Counted from the first letter of the stretch, positions 8,938 through 18,205 are shown. The stretch is DNA of 64,000 nt from Chryseobacterium sp. G0186 (GCF_003815675.1 NZ_CP033918.1:3844001-3908000); one strand, 5' to 3'. The notes: generated by a model from the letters alone, not told the origin. Made by a program: numbers and translations.

Positions 8938-9627
8938 TCAGAATTTATTCTTTTCAGAAAAACGGAAACCTATTCCATGAAGGTTTTCGATCAGAATATT
9001 TTGTTCCTCAGCCAGCACTTTTCGTAACCTGGAAATAAATACATCCAGACTCCGTCCCATAAAATAGTCATCATCACCCCAAATGGCTTTCAAAATATCC
9101 TGTCTTTTTAGAACTGTGTTCTTATTGCGGATAAAATATAAAAGCAGTTCAGATTCTCTTTGGGTAAGGCTAATTGTATGGATTGCATCCTGTAAAGTAT
9201 AGTTTTTAGGATCAAAGTCATATTTCCCGACCTTATAATTTGAGGAGCTGGTAGTGGTTTTCTTTGAACGTTTCAGGAAAACTTCAATTTTCAGAATCAG
9301 TTCTTCTATACTGAATGGTTTTACCAGATAGTCATCAGCCCCTATTTTGAGACCTTTGATGCGGTCTTCTTTTAAAGCTTTTGCAGAAATAAAAATAATG
9401 GGAATGTCGGAATTTTTACTGCGGATTTGCTCAGCCACTTCAAATCCATTGAGTTCAGGCATCATAATATCCAGAAGACAGATGTCAAAACTTTGGATGT
9501 TGAAAGCTTCAAGCGCAGATCTTCCATCCGAATAGCAGTTGATGTCATAATAGGTTTCCAGGCTGTCCTGTATCAGGAAAGCGATGGTCTGGTCATCTTC
9601 TGCATATAAAATTTTAGATTTCTCCAT
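8938..9627 (-). CDS. OmpR-family response regulator (RprY-like)
   Basis: A 229-residue regulator. The receiver domain (1-120) has the acidic pair in YAEDDQTIA, the phosphoacceptor Asp in FDICLLDIMMPELNG (about 54) and the Lys in DDYLVKPFS. The C-terminal winged helix includes RESELLLYFIRNKNTVLKRQ and GRSLDVFISRLRKVL. It follows its histidine kinase after 15 bp, so the two are surely co-transcribed. It is paralogous to the regulator at 13509. Both systems are preceded by TTAAC boxes in the divergent promoter region, which suggests that these regulators bind that sequence. Confidence 0.92.
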   Translation of the reverse strand: MEKSKILYAEDDQTIAFLIQDSLETYYDINCYSDGRSALEAFNIQSFDICLLDIMMPELNGFEVAEQIRSKNSDIPIIFISAKALKEDRIKGLKIGADDYLVKPFSIEELILKIEVFLKRSKKTTTSSSNYKVGKYDFDPKNYTLQDAIHTISLTQRESELLLYFIRNKNTVLKRQDILKAIWGDDDYFMGRSLDVFISRLRKVLAEEQNILIENLHGIGFRFSEKNKF

Positions 9628-9642
9628 ACTTACTTATTCAAT

Positions 9643-10890
9643 TTAAAATGGGAAAAAGAGGGTTGTGGTAATTCCTGTATCAGCATTGTTCTCCACTGAA
9701 ATTTTCCAGTTATGCTGCTGAACAACTTTTTTTACATAAAATAATCCTAATCCAAACCCATTAACCTCTTCACTTCTTTTCGTATTTACCCTGTAAAATT
9801 TTTCAAAAATGTGAGGAATGTTTTTAGCAGGAATACCGATACCATTATCTTTAAACTTTAAATATAAACCTTTTGAATCTTTATAGGATGAAATGAGAAT
9901 GGCAGGTTTTGTTTCGCAGTACTTAATAGAGTTGTCTAAAATATTGTAAACGATGTTGGTAAAGTGAAATTCATCAGCCATTATTGAACTGCTGTTGTCA
10001 ATTTCTATTTGAATGCTGAGGTCTTGGTTTTTTTGCAACATAGCATCAACAATTTCCTGAATGAAAGGGAGTAGTATGATTTTTTGAGGCTTTAATGACA
10101 TTCCCGAAGCATCATTTTTAGCAAGATTCAATATCTTTTCGATGTGACTGTTAAGTTTGTAGCTTTGATCGATAATGATGGAAGTATAGGTTTGCAGTTT
10201 GGTGCTTTCTTTTACGACTTCCTGTTTGTTGAGTGCTTCGGATGCTAGAAGTATGGACGATAAAGGTGTTTTAAACTCATGCGTCATATTGTTAATGAAA
10301 TCACGCTGCAGCTCCGAGAATTTTTTCTGTTGAATAATGGTATATATGGAATAAACATACACCAGAAGAATGATAATAAGTGCAAATGTAAGTAAATACC
10401 AGAACCTTAATGAACTGATCAGATAAGTAGTTTTATCAGGAAAACGTATAGAAAAATAATAGATGAGGTTTTTATGCTTTGGAAAATTGATCATCTTATT
10501 ATTGGGGCTTTCCTGATGTGTAGTTATATATTTCCCATAAATCATTCTGTCACTGTGGCAGTTGTATAGCGCATATACATAATCTGTATTGATTTGAAAA
10601 CGGGTAAATTCTGTTTTCAGGTAGTATTCAAGAACTACCGGATGGAATTCATTATTAATATTAACGACATAATAATCATTGGCAATATTCTGTACAGGGT
10701 TTTCAGTAAAAGAATTCTTACCTCCGGATAATTTTTCTGCTACTTCCATTAAGGCAATATTTACCTTTTGATCGAATTTTTTATCTTCAAGATTATAGGC
10801 CTGACGAGTCCACATCAACTGGGCTATTAAAATTCCAATAATAGCTATAAACCCCAGTGTAATGATGATGTTGAGTTTTTTGATTTTCAT
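9643..10890 (-). CDS. Sensor histidine kinase (RprX-like)
   Basis: 415 residues from the chosen ATG at 10890; an upstream ATG at 10902 would add four residues. Transmembrane segments at about 8-27 and 160-185 bracket a periplasmic sensor region. A HisKA domain with the phospho-His in FINNMTHEFKTPLSS and a HATPase domain (N box FTNIVYNILDNSIKYCE, G boxes FKDNGIGIP and GFGLGLFYVKKV) follow. The first gene of a two-gene operon with the regulator at 8938, it is divergent from the DUF1573 gene. The input signal is unknown. Confidence 0.92.
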   Translation of the reverse strand: MKIKKLNIIITLGFIAIIGILIAQLMWTRQAYNLEDKKFDQKVNIALMEVAEKLSGGKNSFTENPVQNIANDYYVVNINNEFHPVVLEYYLKTEFTRFQINTDYVYALYNCHSDRMIYGKYITTHQESPNNKMINFPKHKNLIYYFSIRFPDKTTYLISSLRFWYLLTFALIIILLVYVYSIYTIIQQKKFSELQRDFINNMTHEFKTPLSSILLASEALNKQEVVKESTKLQTYTSIIIDQSYKLNSHIEKILNLAKNDASGMSLKPQKIILLPFIQEIVDAMLQKNQDLSIQIEIDNSSSIMADEFHFTNIVYNILDNSIKYCETKPAILISSYKDSKGLYLKFKDNGIGIPAKNIPHIFEKFYRVNTKRSEEVNGFGLGLFYVKKVVQQHNWKISVENNADTGITTTLFFPF

Positions 10891-10934
10891 TTTCAGGAAC
10901 AATATTATCCAAAAATATTTATTAATCTTTTATC

Positions 10935-11002
10935 ATTAACAACTTATTAACAAATGTTTGATAGCGGTTAACAAGCTGTATGGTTTATCCGCTTTACATT
11001 TG
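10935..11002 (+). promoter_or_regulatory. TTAACA boxes and -7 element before the DUF1573 gene
   Basis: ATTAACA occurs at 10935-10941 and 10946-10952 (11-bp phase), and GTTAACA at 10967-10973 (21 bp further, two helical turns). The Bacteroidota -7 hexamer form TAnnTTTG is seen as TACATTTG at 10995-11002, exactly 28 bp after the start of the last box. No TTTG-type -33 element is present; the box takes its place. The arrangement matches that at 15639-15674, so binding by the adjacent OmpR-type regulators is inferred. Confidence 0.6.
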
Positions 11003-11062
11003 TGATATCATAAAGAGAATTACAGGTTTCTTTATTATTTCTAACTATTAAAATTTATACTC

Positions 11063-11473
11063 ATGAAAAAATTAAAAATCACAGCAGTGTTAGCAGTGTT
11101 GGCTTTCTCTCCATTCTATGCAAATGTATTTTCAGGAGAAGCTCTTTTAATCGTAAACAGAGTTGCTGATGCTATCAAATGGAAATCAGAATCAATAGAT
11201 GTGGGAAATATTCCTCAGGGAAAACCAAAAATCATCAGATTTGAATTTACCAATACAAGTTCAAAACCAATCATCATACAAAATGTAGCCCCTTCATGTG
11301 GATGCACAACAGCAGATTATACTAAAACTCCTATCCAGCCTGGGAAAAAGGGATTTGTAGAAGCTAGTTATAATGCCGCAGCCGCAGGTCCGTTTATGAA
11401 AACGGTGAATGTTACAACAAGCGAAAGTAAAACCCCTAAAACACTTTCTTTTAAAGGTACAGTTACTTCATAA
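11063..11473 (+). CDS. DUF1573 domain secreted protein
   Basis: A 136-residue protein with a signal peptide (MKKLKITAVLAVLAFSPFYA) followed by one DUF1573 domain, an Ig-like/ASH-type fold. The domain signature is visible: DVGNIPQGKPKIIRFEFTN, then VAPSCGCTTADY at about 75-86, then the PG-K-G turn. DUF1573 proteins are abundant exported proteins of Bacteroidota with no assigned biochemical role. It is transcribed divergently from a two-component system and preceded by TTAACA boxes, so it is a plausible target of that system. A strong terminator follows at 11494, making it monocistronic. Confidence 0.85.
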   Translation: MKKLKITAVLAVLAFSPFYANVFSGEALLIVNRVADAIKWKSESIDVGNIPQGKPKIIRFEFTNTSSKPIIIQNVAPSCGCTTADYTKTPIQPGKKGFVEASYNAAAAGPFMKTVNVTTSESKTPKTLSFKGTVTS

Positions 11474-11493
11474 CTCATATTTCAATATTAATT

Positions 11494-11528
11494 AAAAGCC
11501 GTTTCACGATCTGTGAAATGGCTTTTTT
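11494..11528 (+). terminator. Rho-independent terminator after DUF1573 gene
   Basis: AAAAGCCGTTTCAC and GTGAAATGGCTTTT form a stem with one mismatch and a 5-nt loop, followed by a T-run. Confidence 0.85.
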
Positions 11529-11672
11529 CTTATTACTATCTCCTGCATAATTTAAAAAAATGAAAGGAAGAATAATTATATTAAATTTACATACAAAGTA
11601 TCATTGATTTTCTATGGGAATCTTTTACAGCCTGTAGAATTTATATTATATATTTATTAAAATAATTAAATT

Positions 11673-12557
11673 ATGAACATGTATACACAGCCAATGTTGC
11701 GCGAAGGTGCACTAAAAGATAAAGTAGCAATTGTAACAGGAGGCGGAAGCGGTCTTGGGAAAGCCATGACCAAATACTTTCTTGAACTTGGAGCGAATGT
11801 AGTAATCACTTCAAGAAATCTGGAAAAATTACAGGCTACCGCTAAAGAACTGGAAGATGAAACAGCAGGTGGTAAGGTTCTTTGTGTTGCTTGTGATGTA
11901 AGAAACTGGGATGAGGTGGAAGCTATGAAAGAGGCAACTTTAAAGGAGTTTGGTAAAATTGATATCCTATTAAACAATGCTGCCGGAAATTTTATCTCAC
12001 CAACAGAAAAATTGACTCATTCCGCCTTTGATTCTATCTTGGATATTGTTCTGAAAGGAACGAAAAACTGTACCCTTTCTGTAGGAAAACATTGGATAGA
12101 TTCTAAAACACCAGGAACGGTACTGAATATTGTAACGACCTATGCATGGACGGGCTCAGCCTATGTAGTGCCATCGGCCTGTGCAAAGGCAGGAGTTCTG
12201 GCAATGACAAGATCGTTGGCTGTGGAATGGGCTAAGTATGGAATCCGCTTCAATGCAATTGCTCCGGGACCTTTCCCTACAAAAGGGGCTTGGGACAGAC
12301 TTCTTCCTGGAGATCTTCAGGAAAAATTTGATATGAAGAAAAAAGTTCCGTTGAGAAGAGTAGGGGAACATCAGGAGCTGGCAAACCTGGCCGCTTATCT
12401 GGTTTCAGATTATTCTGCTTATATGAATGGTGAAGTCGTAACAATTGATGGTGGAGAATGGCTGCAGGGTGCAGGAGAATTTAATATGCTTGAAGCAATT
12501 CCTCAGGAAATGTGGGATGCTTTGGAAGCAATGATTAAAGCAAAAAAATCAAACTAA
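11673..12557 (+). CDS. SDR family oxidoreductase, 2,4-dienoyl-CoA reductase-like
   Basis: A 294-residue short-chain dehydrogenase. The NADP(H)-binding loop TGGGSGLG is at about 22-29 and NNAAGNF at about 100. The active-site segment reads VVPSACAKAG, in which the Tyr of the usual YxxxK is replaced by Ser while Lys is kept. That pattern, with the downstream KYGIRFNAIAPGP and QELANLAAYLVSDYSAYMNG, closely resembles eukaryotic-type 2,4-dienoyl-CoA reductases (DECR). The probable role is to reduce dienoyl-CoA intermediates during oxidation of unsaturated fatty acids. It is flanked by terminators and appears monocistronic. Substrate is inferred from family likeness only. Confidence 0.85.
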   Translation: MNMYTQPMLREGALKDKVAIVTGGGSGLGKAMTKYFLELGANVVITSRNLEKLQATAKELEDETAGGKVLCVACDVRNWDEVEAMKEATLKEFGKIDILLNNAAGNFISPTEKLTHSAFDSILDIVLKGTKNCTLSVGKHWIDSKTPGTVLNIVTTYAWTGSAYVVPSACAKAGVLAMTRSLAVEWAKYGIRFNAIAPGPFPTKGAWDRLLPGDLQEKFDMKKKVPLRRVGEHQELANLAAYLVSDYSAYMNGEVVTIDGGEWLQGAGEFNMLEAIPQEMWDALEAMIKAKKSN

Positions 12558-12619
12558 ATTAGACTAAGGAGCATGATTTTTCTGAATACCTTAAAATAAT
12601 TTAACAATATAATGATCTC

Positions 12620-12655
12620 AATAAGGCTTCTCTATCATGGAGAAGCCTTATTTTT
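12620..12655 (+). terminator. Rho-independent terminator after SDR gene
   Basis: AATAAGGCTTCTC (12620-12632) and GAGAAGCCTTATT (12640-12652) form a perfect 13-bp stem with a 7-nt loop and T-run. Confidence 0.9.
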
Positions 12656-12678
12656 GTCTCAAATTGATAAAATAAACT

Positions 12679-13506
12679 ATGAATTTCAGATTTTCGATGG
12701 TATTCCTTATGCTTTTTGTATTAGGATTTTCGCAGGACCTTACGGTGATGAGTTTTAATATCAGGTTGAATGTAGTCTCAGACAAAGAAAATGCATGGCC
12801 TGAGAGAAAACAGGATGTTGCAGATTTACTCACTTATTATCATCCAGATTACTTTGGTGTTCAGGAAGCACTTCCTGAGCAGATGAAAGATATTAAGGAT
12901 GGATTAAAGAACTACAATTATATTGGTGTGGGAAGAGATGACGGTAAGGAGAAAGGCGAGTTTTCTGCCCTCTTTTATAATACAGAAAGATTTACAGTAG
13001 TAAAATCAGGGACGTTTTGGTTGTCGGAAACTCCCGAAAAACCATCAAAAGGTTGGGATGCAGCATTGAACAGAATTTGTACCTATGCTGTTTTCAAGGA
13101 TAAAAAATCGAAGAAAGAGTTTCTTGCCATGAATATTCATTTTGACCATATTGGCAATGTAGCAAGGGTAAAATCCTCAGAATTAATTCTGAAAAAGATA
13201 AAGGAACTTAATCCAGGAAACCTGCCGGTAACATTAAGTGGTGATTTTAACCTGACAGATGATACAGAGCCTGTTAAGATCCTTTCTCAAAATATGAAAG
13301 ATACCTTTTATCATTCGGAGACTAAACATTATGGCCCGGTGGGAACCTTTACTGCTTTTAATGTAAATGAAGTTCCAAAGGAAAGAATTGATTATATTTT
13401 TACAAAAGGCTTTAAGATAAAGTCTCACCGTCATATCAATGACCGAAGAGAAAATCTACTGTATCCGTCAGATCATTTTCCGGTAATTGTAAACCTTTCT
13501 TTTTAA
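12679..13506 (+). CDS. Endonuclease/exonuclease/phosphatase family protein (secreted)
   Basis: A 275-residue protein with a signal peptide ending near GFSQ, so it acts outside the cytoplasm. EEP-fold motifs in order are MSFNIRLN (metal-site Asn), FGVQEALPEQ (Glu), MNIHFDHIGN (His), SGDFNLTDDTEP (Asp/Asn) and PSDHFPVIVNL (Asp/His). The family covers secreted nucleases and phosphodiesterases, and such short exported members are common in Bacteroidota; the substrate is unknown. It converges on the regulator gene at 13509 with only two bases between stop codons and no hairpin. Confidence 0.88.
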   Translation: MNFRFSMVFLMLFVLGFSQDLTVMSFNIRLNVVSDKENAWPERKQDVADLLTYYHPDYFGVQEALPEQMKDIKDGLKNYNYIGVGRDDGKEKGEFSALFYNTERFTVVKSGTFWLSETPEKPSKGWDAALNRICTYAVFKDKKSKKEFLAMNIHFDHIGNVARVKSSELILKKIKELNPGNLPVTLSGDFNLTDDTEPVKILSQNMKDTFYHSETKHYGPVGTFTAFNVNEVPKERIDYIFTKGFKIKSHRHINDRRENLLYPSDHFPVIVNLSF

Positions 13507-13508
13507 CA

Positions 13509-14195
13509 CTAACTGATTGGAAAATCAATTTGAAATCCAACTCCTCTAAGGGATTGGATTTTTACTTCAGGGTCATTGCTGAAATATTTTCTAAGCCTGC
13601 TTATAAATACATCCAGACTTCTCCCTGTAAAATAATCATTGGTGTCCCAGAGGTTATCAAGGATTTCATCCCTCGTAATCGTAGAGTGATTATGCTTTAA
13701 TAGGTATAAAAGAAGTTCCTGTTCACGAACCGTAAGGCGTATATTTCCATTGGGATGTGAAAGGGAAAGTTTCTGGGTGTCTAGTGAATATTGTCCGATT
13801 TTTATCTGAATTTCATTTATTATCGGGGAAATTCTTTTCAGAATATTTTTAATCCTTAGAACCAGTTCTTCCGGATCACACGGCTTGGCAATATAATCAT
13901 CGGCTCCTATTTTCAAGCCGGTTAATCGATCAATTTTCTGATTTTTTGCTGTTAAAAATAAAAGCGGGAAATTACTTTTTTCCCTAAGAATCATTTGTGC
14001 GAGGGAAAACCCATCGATATTAGGCATCATCACATCCAGAATACCTATATGAAATGGAAAATCAGAAGAAAGAACTTCAAGAATGTCTTCAGGGTTCTGA
14101 AACCAGCTGACTTCAAAATCTTCCAATTCAAGATACTGTTTAAGGATCATTCCGAAATCAGGATCATCTTCTGCCAATAGTATTTTAGCTTTCAT
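13509..14195 (-). CDS. OmpR-family response regulator (RprY-like)
   Basis: A 228-residue paralogue of the regulator at 8938. The receiver has LAEDDPDFG, the phosphoacceptor Asp in HIGILDVMMPNIDG and the Lys in DDYIAKPCDP. The effector winged helix contains REQELLLYLLKHNHSTITRDE and GRSLDVFISRLRKYF. It overlaps the 3' end of its kinase by 11 bp, so translation is probably coupled. Five to six TTAACC sites at helical spacing lie upstream of the operon, between the kinase and the divergent receptor gene. Confidence 0.92.
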   Translation of the reverse strand: MKAKILLAEDDPDFGMILKQYLELEDFEVSWFQNPEDILEVLSSDFPFHIGILDVMMPNIDGFSLAQMILREKSNFPLLFLTAKNQKIDRLTGLKIGADDYIAKPCDPEELVLRIKNILKRISPIINEIQIKIGQYSLDTQKLSLSHPNGNIRLTVREQELLLYLLKHNHSTITRDEILDNLWDTNDYFTGRSLDVFISRLRKYFSNDPEVKIQSLRGVGFQIDFPIS

Positions 14196-15504
14196 AAGGA
14201 ATGGTTATTTTAAAGGTACTTCCTGCTCCGGGCTTACTGGAGACATCTACTTTACCGTGATAGTTAGTAATTATTTTTTTAACGAAATATAGCCCTAGTC
14301 CTAGTCCTTTGCTGTTATGAATATTATTGGACTGTATTCTGTAGAACTTTTCAAAAATGTTTGTTAGTTCTTTGCTTTCCATGCCATGTCCATTATCAGA
14401 TACTTCAATTTCCAGGTTTTGATTGTGGGTATTGGTATTGACCTGAACAGCAGAAGCTCCGTATTTGATACTATTTTCACAAAGATTTTTAATGACCGTT
14501 TCCATAAGATTTTTATCAAGTGGAAGACTTTCGGAGATGTTATTTTCAAATTGAAAACCTATTTGAGGATACGTGAAAGCAAGATCCTGAATAAAGAAAT
14601 TCCAGTCTTCAGGTTGTACGGCAACCATTTCATCAGGTATTTCATCCTTATGAAGTTGCAGCATTAAATTTTCAAGGCGGGTGATTTGTCGGTCAATCAA
14701 TGGAAGAGTTTCCTGATTAAAGCCTTTTTTTAAGGTCTTGCAGGCTATTTTTAATGTAGCAATAGGCGTTTTAAACTCATGAGAAATGTTATCCACAACC
14801 GTGTGGAGAACTTCTACCTGTTTCTGTTGTATGATGAGGTTTTTAATGGTGAAAATGTACAGAAGAAGAACACTTCCCAACAAAATAATGCAGCAAATAA
14901 TTAATAAGGTAAGTTCTTTGAAAACAAGACTCTTTATATTTTTAACCTCAAAATCAGTTTGGCTTTTGACAAAGAAAGTCTCTCTCTCGTTCGTGGTTTC
15001 TTCTCCCTTTACTTCCTTGGTAGAAGATGTTCTCCATGTTCCGGTACTGGTTATTTTTGGCTTTTTGACTTTGTCTTTTGTTTCGAAGATAATGATGGGA
15101 TGAGTAATCAGCTTTGTACTGTCCGGAAGATGGATGATGGAGGTGTACTGAATTCTTGCAGAAATTTTATACCCGTCTTTTTTAAGACGGCTGTCTATAT
15201 AACTGCTCAATCTTTCTCTGGAAGCCTTTCTGTCTTCTATAAAATGATGGATAAATTCCTTTTGGCTAATCTCCTTGTTGTAGTATTTGATAATGATTTG
15301 CTGCAGAGAGTCGCTTTTCATCTCCTTGGCATCATGAATATTTTCCAGCTTATCTGCGTATTTACTCAGGCCTTCGTCTACAGATCTGTAGATATCTCTT
15401 TCCTTTACCTGGTAGGTTTTATACATGAAATAGACCTGAATTCCCAACAGAAGAAGGAATAAGGTCGCAAAAAGGAAAAGAAGATTTTTACTCTTGGTTA
15501 TCAT
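14185..15504 (-). CDS. Sensor histidine kinase
   Basis: 439 residues from ATG 15504. A longer frame starting at 15555 would put the first residues inside the upstream repeat array, so the shorter start is preferred. It has a membrane segment at about 5-27, a long extracytoplasmic region with coiled and charged stretches, a second membrane segment near 200-222, HisKA with VDNISHEFKTPIAT, then HATPase motifs VIKNLCENSIKYGA, VSDNGHGME and GLGLGLYFVKK. It is operonic with the overlapping regulator at 13509 and divergent from the TonB-type receptor. Confidence 0.9.
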   Translation of the reverse strand: MITKSKNLLFLFATLFLLLLGIQVYFMYKTYQVKERDIYRSVDEGLSKYADKLENIHDAKEMKSDSLQQIIIKYYNKEISQKEFIHHFIEDRKASRERLSSYIDSRLKKDGYKISARIQYTSIIHLPDSTKLITHPIIIFETKDKVKKPKITSTGTWRTSSTKEVKGEETTNERETFFVKSQTDFEVKNIKSLVFKELTLLIICCIILLGSVLLLYIFTIKNLIIQQKQVEVLHTVVDNISHEFKTPIATLKIACKTLKKGFNQETLPLIDRQITRLENLMLQLHKDEIPDEMVAVQPEDWNFFIQDLAFTYPQIGFQFENNISESLPLDKNLMETVIKNLCENSIKYGASAVQVNTNTHNQNLEIEVSDNGHGMESKELTNIFEKFYRIQSNNIHNSKGLGLGLYFVKKIITNYHGKVDVSSKPGAGSTFKITIPYES

Positions 15505-15523
15505 GGTTAACAAAGATAAAGAT

Positions 15524-15674
15524 TTAACCATTTTGTTGGAACGGTATTTCACCATTAACCTTTCATTAACCTGACTTTTCTGATTCGTTTTTTTTCATTT
15601 TAAAAGAGAAAAAGACATTAACCCATCATTAACCTTCTGTTAACCGAAATTCTCCCATCCAATATGGAATTTTG
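15524..15674 (+). promoter_or_regulatory. Array of TTAACC boxes and -7-like element before the receptor gene
   Basis: TTAACC starts at 15524, 15555, 15566, 15618, 15629 and 15640: steps of 31, 11, 52, 11 and 11 bp, all close to whole helical turns. The promoter-proximal box GTTAACC (15639-15645) starts 28 bp before GAATTTTG (15667-15674), a one-mismatch version of TAnnTTTG. That is the same distance as in the DUF1573 promoter. OmpR-type regulators typically bind direct repeats at about 10-11 bp, so this is the likely operator of one or both neighbouring systems. Confidence 0.65.
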
Positions 15675-15727
15675 CCTCATACAATAAGGTGCAGCATTGT
15701 TTTGCGCTATTTCAAAAAAATGTAATT

Positions 15728-18097
15728 ATGAATAAAATTTTTCTCTTTCTGTGTTTTCCGATGTTGATGTTTGCCCAAAAACAGAAAGTTGTGGGAACAG
15801 TGATGAATACCGACCATGAAAAGCTTTCAGAAGTCCAGATAAAGGTATATAATTCCCAGAGTGAATTGATCAAAGAAGTAAAGACAGATGATAACGGAGC
15901 GTTTATCTTAGAGGGGATTTCAGATCAGAATGTAAGATTGATGATCAAAAATGACGGGTATTCTTTATTAGAAAAAAAACTTGATTTGGACAAGCCTGAA
16001 GCCTTACAGATTATCCTAAAAAAAGAGTCGAAAGAAATAGAGGGAGTTGTAATGACTAAGCGAAAACCTTTGGTGAAACGGAAAGTAGACCGTTTGGAAT
16101 TTAATGTGGAAAACAGTAATATTTCATCATTGAATGCATGGGAGATTTTAAAAAATACCCCCAATGTTACGGTGAATAATAATGTGCTTACCGTGAGAGG
16201 AAGTACAGGGATTCTGGTGACTATTAATGACAAAAAAGTAATGCTGACTGGTGATGAACTTAAAAATCTTCTTGAAAATACGGAGGGGAATGATGTGAAA
16301 TCCATAGAAGTAATCACGAATCCGCCTGCAAAATATGAAGCATCCGGAAGTGCAGTGCTGAATATCATTACGAAGAAAAACAAGATTGAAGGGTATCGTG
16401 GTATTTTGTCTTCCAAATATATCCAGACCCAGTATGCAAAAGCGGTCTTCGGGTTGTCTCAATATTATAAAAAAGATAAGTTTTCCGTTATGGGAAGCTA
16501 TTACAGAGGAATGGGAGCCTACTATCGTGAAGGGACTGATTATGTTAATTACCCTGAAAGCCAAACCAGATGGATAAGTACAATGAACAGGAAAGATAAA
16601 AATATGAATCAGAATACCCTGAATTTCAATGCAGAATATGAATTGGACAGCTTGACGACGATAAGTCTTAACTATTCAGGTTTTTTTTCTCCTAAATCTT
16701 ACGGAACATATGATGTCCCTACATTGATTTACAATAATCAGAATATTGTTGAATCTGATTACAAAACTCTCAACGATCATCATTCCAGCTCCATTAATAA
16801 TTCCGTGAGCTTTCAGATAGACAGAAAACTGAATAAAAAAAGCAGTTTGTCTTGGATCAATTATTTTACAGGAAATAATGCCAATAAATATCAAAATGTA
16901 ATTACCCATCTGAATTTTGCAGGTGAACTCCCTAAAGAAGATAATTTCACAACTCAAAATAAGGCAGATGTTCAACTGTATTCCACTCAGGTAGATTATC
17001 AGTGGAAAGGAGATAAGATGGAAGTGGAATCCGGAGCAAAATATAGTTTTGTAAAGACAAACAGTACACTTGACTTTTCTGATAATGAAAATGGAATACT
17101 GGAGTACAGACCTGATAAGAGCAGTATTTTTGATTATAAGGAACATAATTTTGCGTTGTACTCTTCGCTTTCTTATAATATTGGAAAGTGGAACTTTAAA
17201 GGTGGGCTTCGCGCAGAAATGACAGATCTGGAGGGAGTTGTCTCTGAACCGTATGACCGCAATCAAAATAATTACTGGAACTTTTTCCCTACTTTTTATG
17301 CACAATATACAACAGAAAATAAACAGGAGTTCGGTTTTTCCTATGGAAAACGGATCAGCAGGCCATCCTATTCCTGGTTGAATCCTGCAAAATCCTACTA
17401 TAATCTGTTTTCGTATTATCAGGGAGATCCAAAATTGAGGGCAACCATTACACACAACCTTAACCTGACTTATTCCTGGAAGAATTGGAATCTCGATCTT
17501 TATTATCGTAAAGAATTATTCCCGTCTATGGAAATTTCTTACCAGGAACCAAGCACCAATAGTCTGATCTATCATTTTACCAATATTGAAAAAGGAGAAG
17601 CTTTCGGATTGAATTTATATAAAAATTTTGAGATTAAGCCCTGGTGGAATATTGTTTTGTCTGAAAATTTAGAACACAATGAAAATTATTTCAAGGGAAT
17701 TGATGGGATGCTGTATAAAAACAAAGTATGGAACTGGGAGTCTACTGTTTCTACAAGCTTTACCTTGGATAAAAGCAGTGACTGGAAAATAGAAATGGGA
17801 CATCGTTATTATTCTCCGAGTATACAAGGGACTTTCAGGATTTCTAGCACTTGGTCTGCTTATTTTGTGATGAACCGTAAGTTCTTTAATAAGAAACTTG
17901 AAGCCAGTTTGGTTTTCAGTGATATTTTCAGATCAACAGATCAAAAGGTTGCCACCAGATATGCGAATCAGGATAATTACTTTCTAGATTACAGAGACTC
18001 ACAGGGTTTTACCCTTTCATTGAAATTCAATTTTGGAAACCAGTCAGTGAAAAATGCTAAGACTATCAAACAAACATCTGAGCAGGATAGACTTTAG
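15728..18097 (+). CDS. Outer membrane beta-barrel family protein (TonB-dependent receptor-like)
   Basis: 789 residues from ATG 15728; an upstream in-frame ATG at 15689 lacks a signal sequence at its N-terminus and is disfavoured. A signal peptide (MNKIFLFLCFPMLMFAQ) is followed by a carboxypeptidase-regulatory-like domain (VVGTVMNTDHEKLSEVQIKV, about 20-100), a plug-like region (VEVITNPPAKYEASGSAVLN-type segment near 200) and a long aromatic-rich beta-barrel (OMP_b-brl_3 type) ending at KFNFGNQS. The plug looks reduced compared with a classical TonB receptor. It is divergent from a two-component operon whose putative boxes lie in its promoter, so regulated expression is likely. Ligand unknown. 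Confidence 0.88.
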   Translation: MNKIFLFLCFPMLMFAQKQKVVGTVMNTDHEKLSEVQIKVYNSQSELIKEVKTDDNGAFILEGISDQNVRLMIKNDGYSLLEKKLDLDKPEALQIILKKESKEIEGVVMTKRKPLVKRKVDRLEFNVENSNISSLNAWEILKNTPNVTVNNNVLTVRGSTGILVTINDKKVMLTGDELKNLLENTEGNDVKSIEVITNPPAKYEASGSAVLNIITKKNKIEGYRGILSSKYIQTQYAKAVFGLSQYYKKDKFSVMGSYYRGMGAYYREGTDYVNYPESQTRWISTMNRKDKNMNQNTLNFNAEYELDSLTTISLNYSGFFSPKSYGTYDVPTLIYNNQNIVESDYKTLNDHHSSSINNSVSFQIDRKLNKKSSLSWINYFTGNNANKYQNVITHLNFAGELPKEDNFTTQNKADVQLYSTQVDYQWKGDKMEVESGAKYSFVKTNSTLDFSDNENGILEYRPDKSSIFDYKEHNFALYSSLSYNIGKWNFKGGLRAEMTDLEGVVSEPYDRNQNNYWNFFPTFYAQYTTENKQEFGFSYGKRISRPSYSWLNPAKSYYNLFSYYQGDPKLRATITHNLNLTYSWKNWNLDLYYRKELFPSMEISYQEPSTNSLIYHFTNIEKGEAFGLNLYKNFEIKPWWNIVLSENLEHNENYFKGIDGMLYKNKVWNWESTVSTSFTLDKSSDWKIEMGHRYYSPSIQGTFRISSTWSAYFVMNRKFFNKKLEASLVFSDIFRSTDQKVATRYANQDNYFLDYRDSQGFTLSLKFNFGNQSVKNAKTIKQTSEQDRL

Positions 18098-18172
18098 GAT
18101 GGTTTACATGAAAAAATAATGATCATAAAACTTTATTGTAAAAGAATTTACCTGCCAATGTTACATTTTCGC

Positions 18173-18180
18173 TATTTTTG
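18173..18180 (+). promoter_or_regulatory. -7 element upstream of M1 peptidase
   Basis: TATTTTTG fits TAnnTTTG and lies 25 bp before the ATG at 18206; no clear -33 TTTG was found at the expected distance. Confidence 0.45.
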
Positions 18181-18205
18181 ATACCAATCTTTAAAAAAGA
18201 TCGTT

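Noticed and set aside
11666..11977. 103-residue minus-strand ORF over the SDR gene
   Set aside because: It is an antisense shadow of a clear SDR coding region.
15505..15555. Longer start for the histidine kinase at 15555
   Set aside because: It would translate the TTAACC operator region; the signal/TM segment begins properly after ATG 15504.
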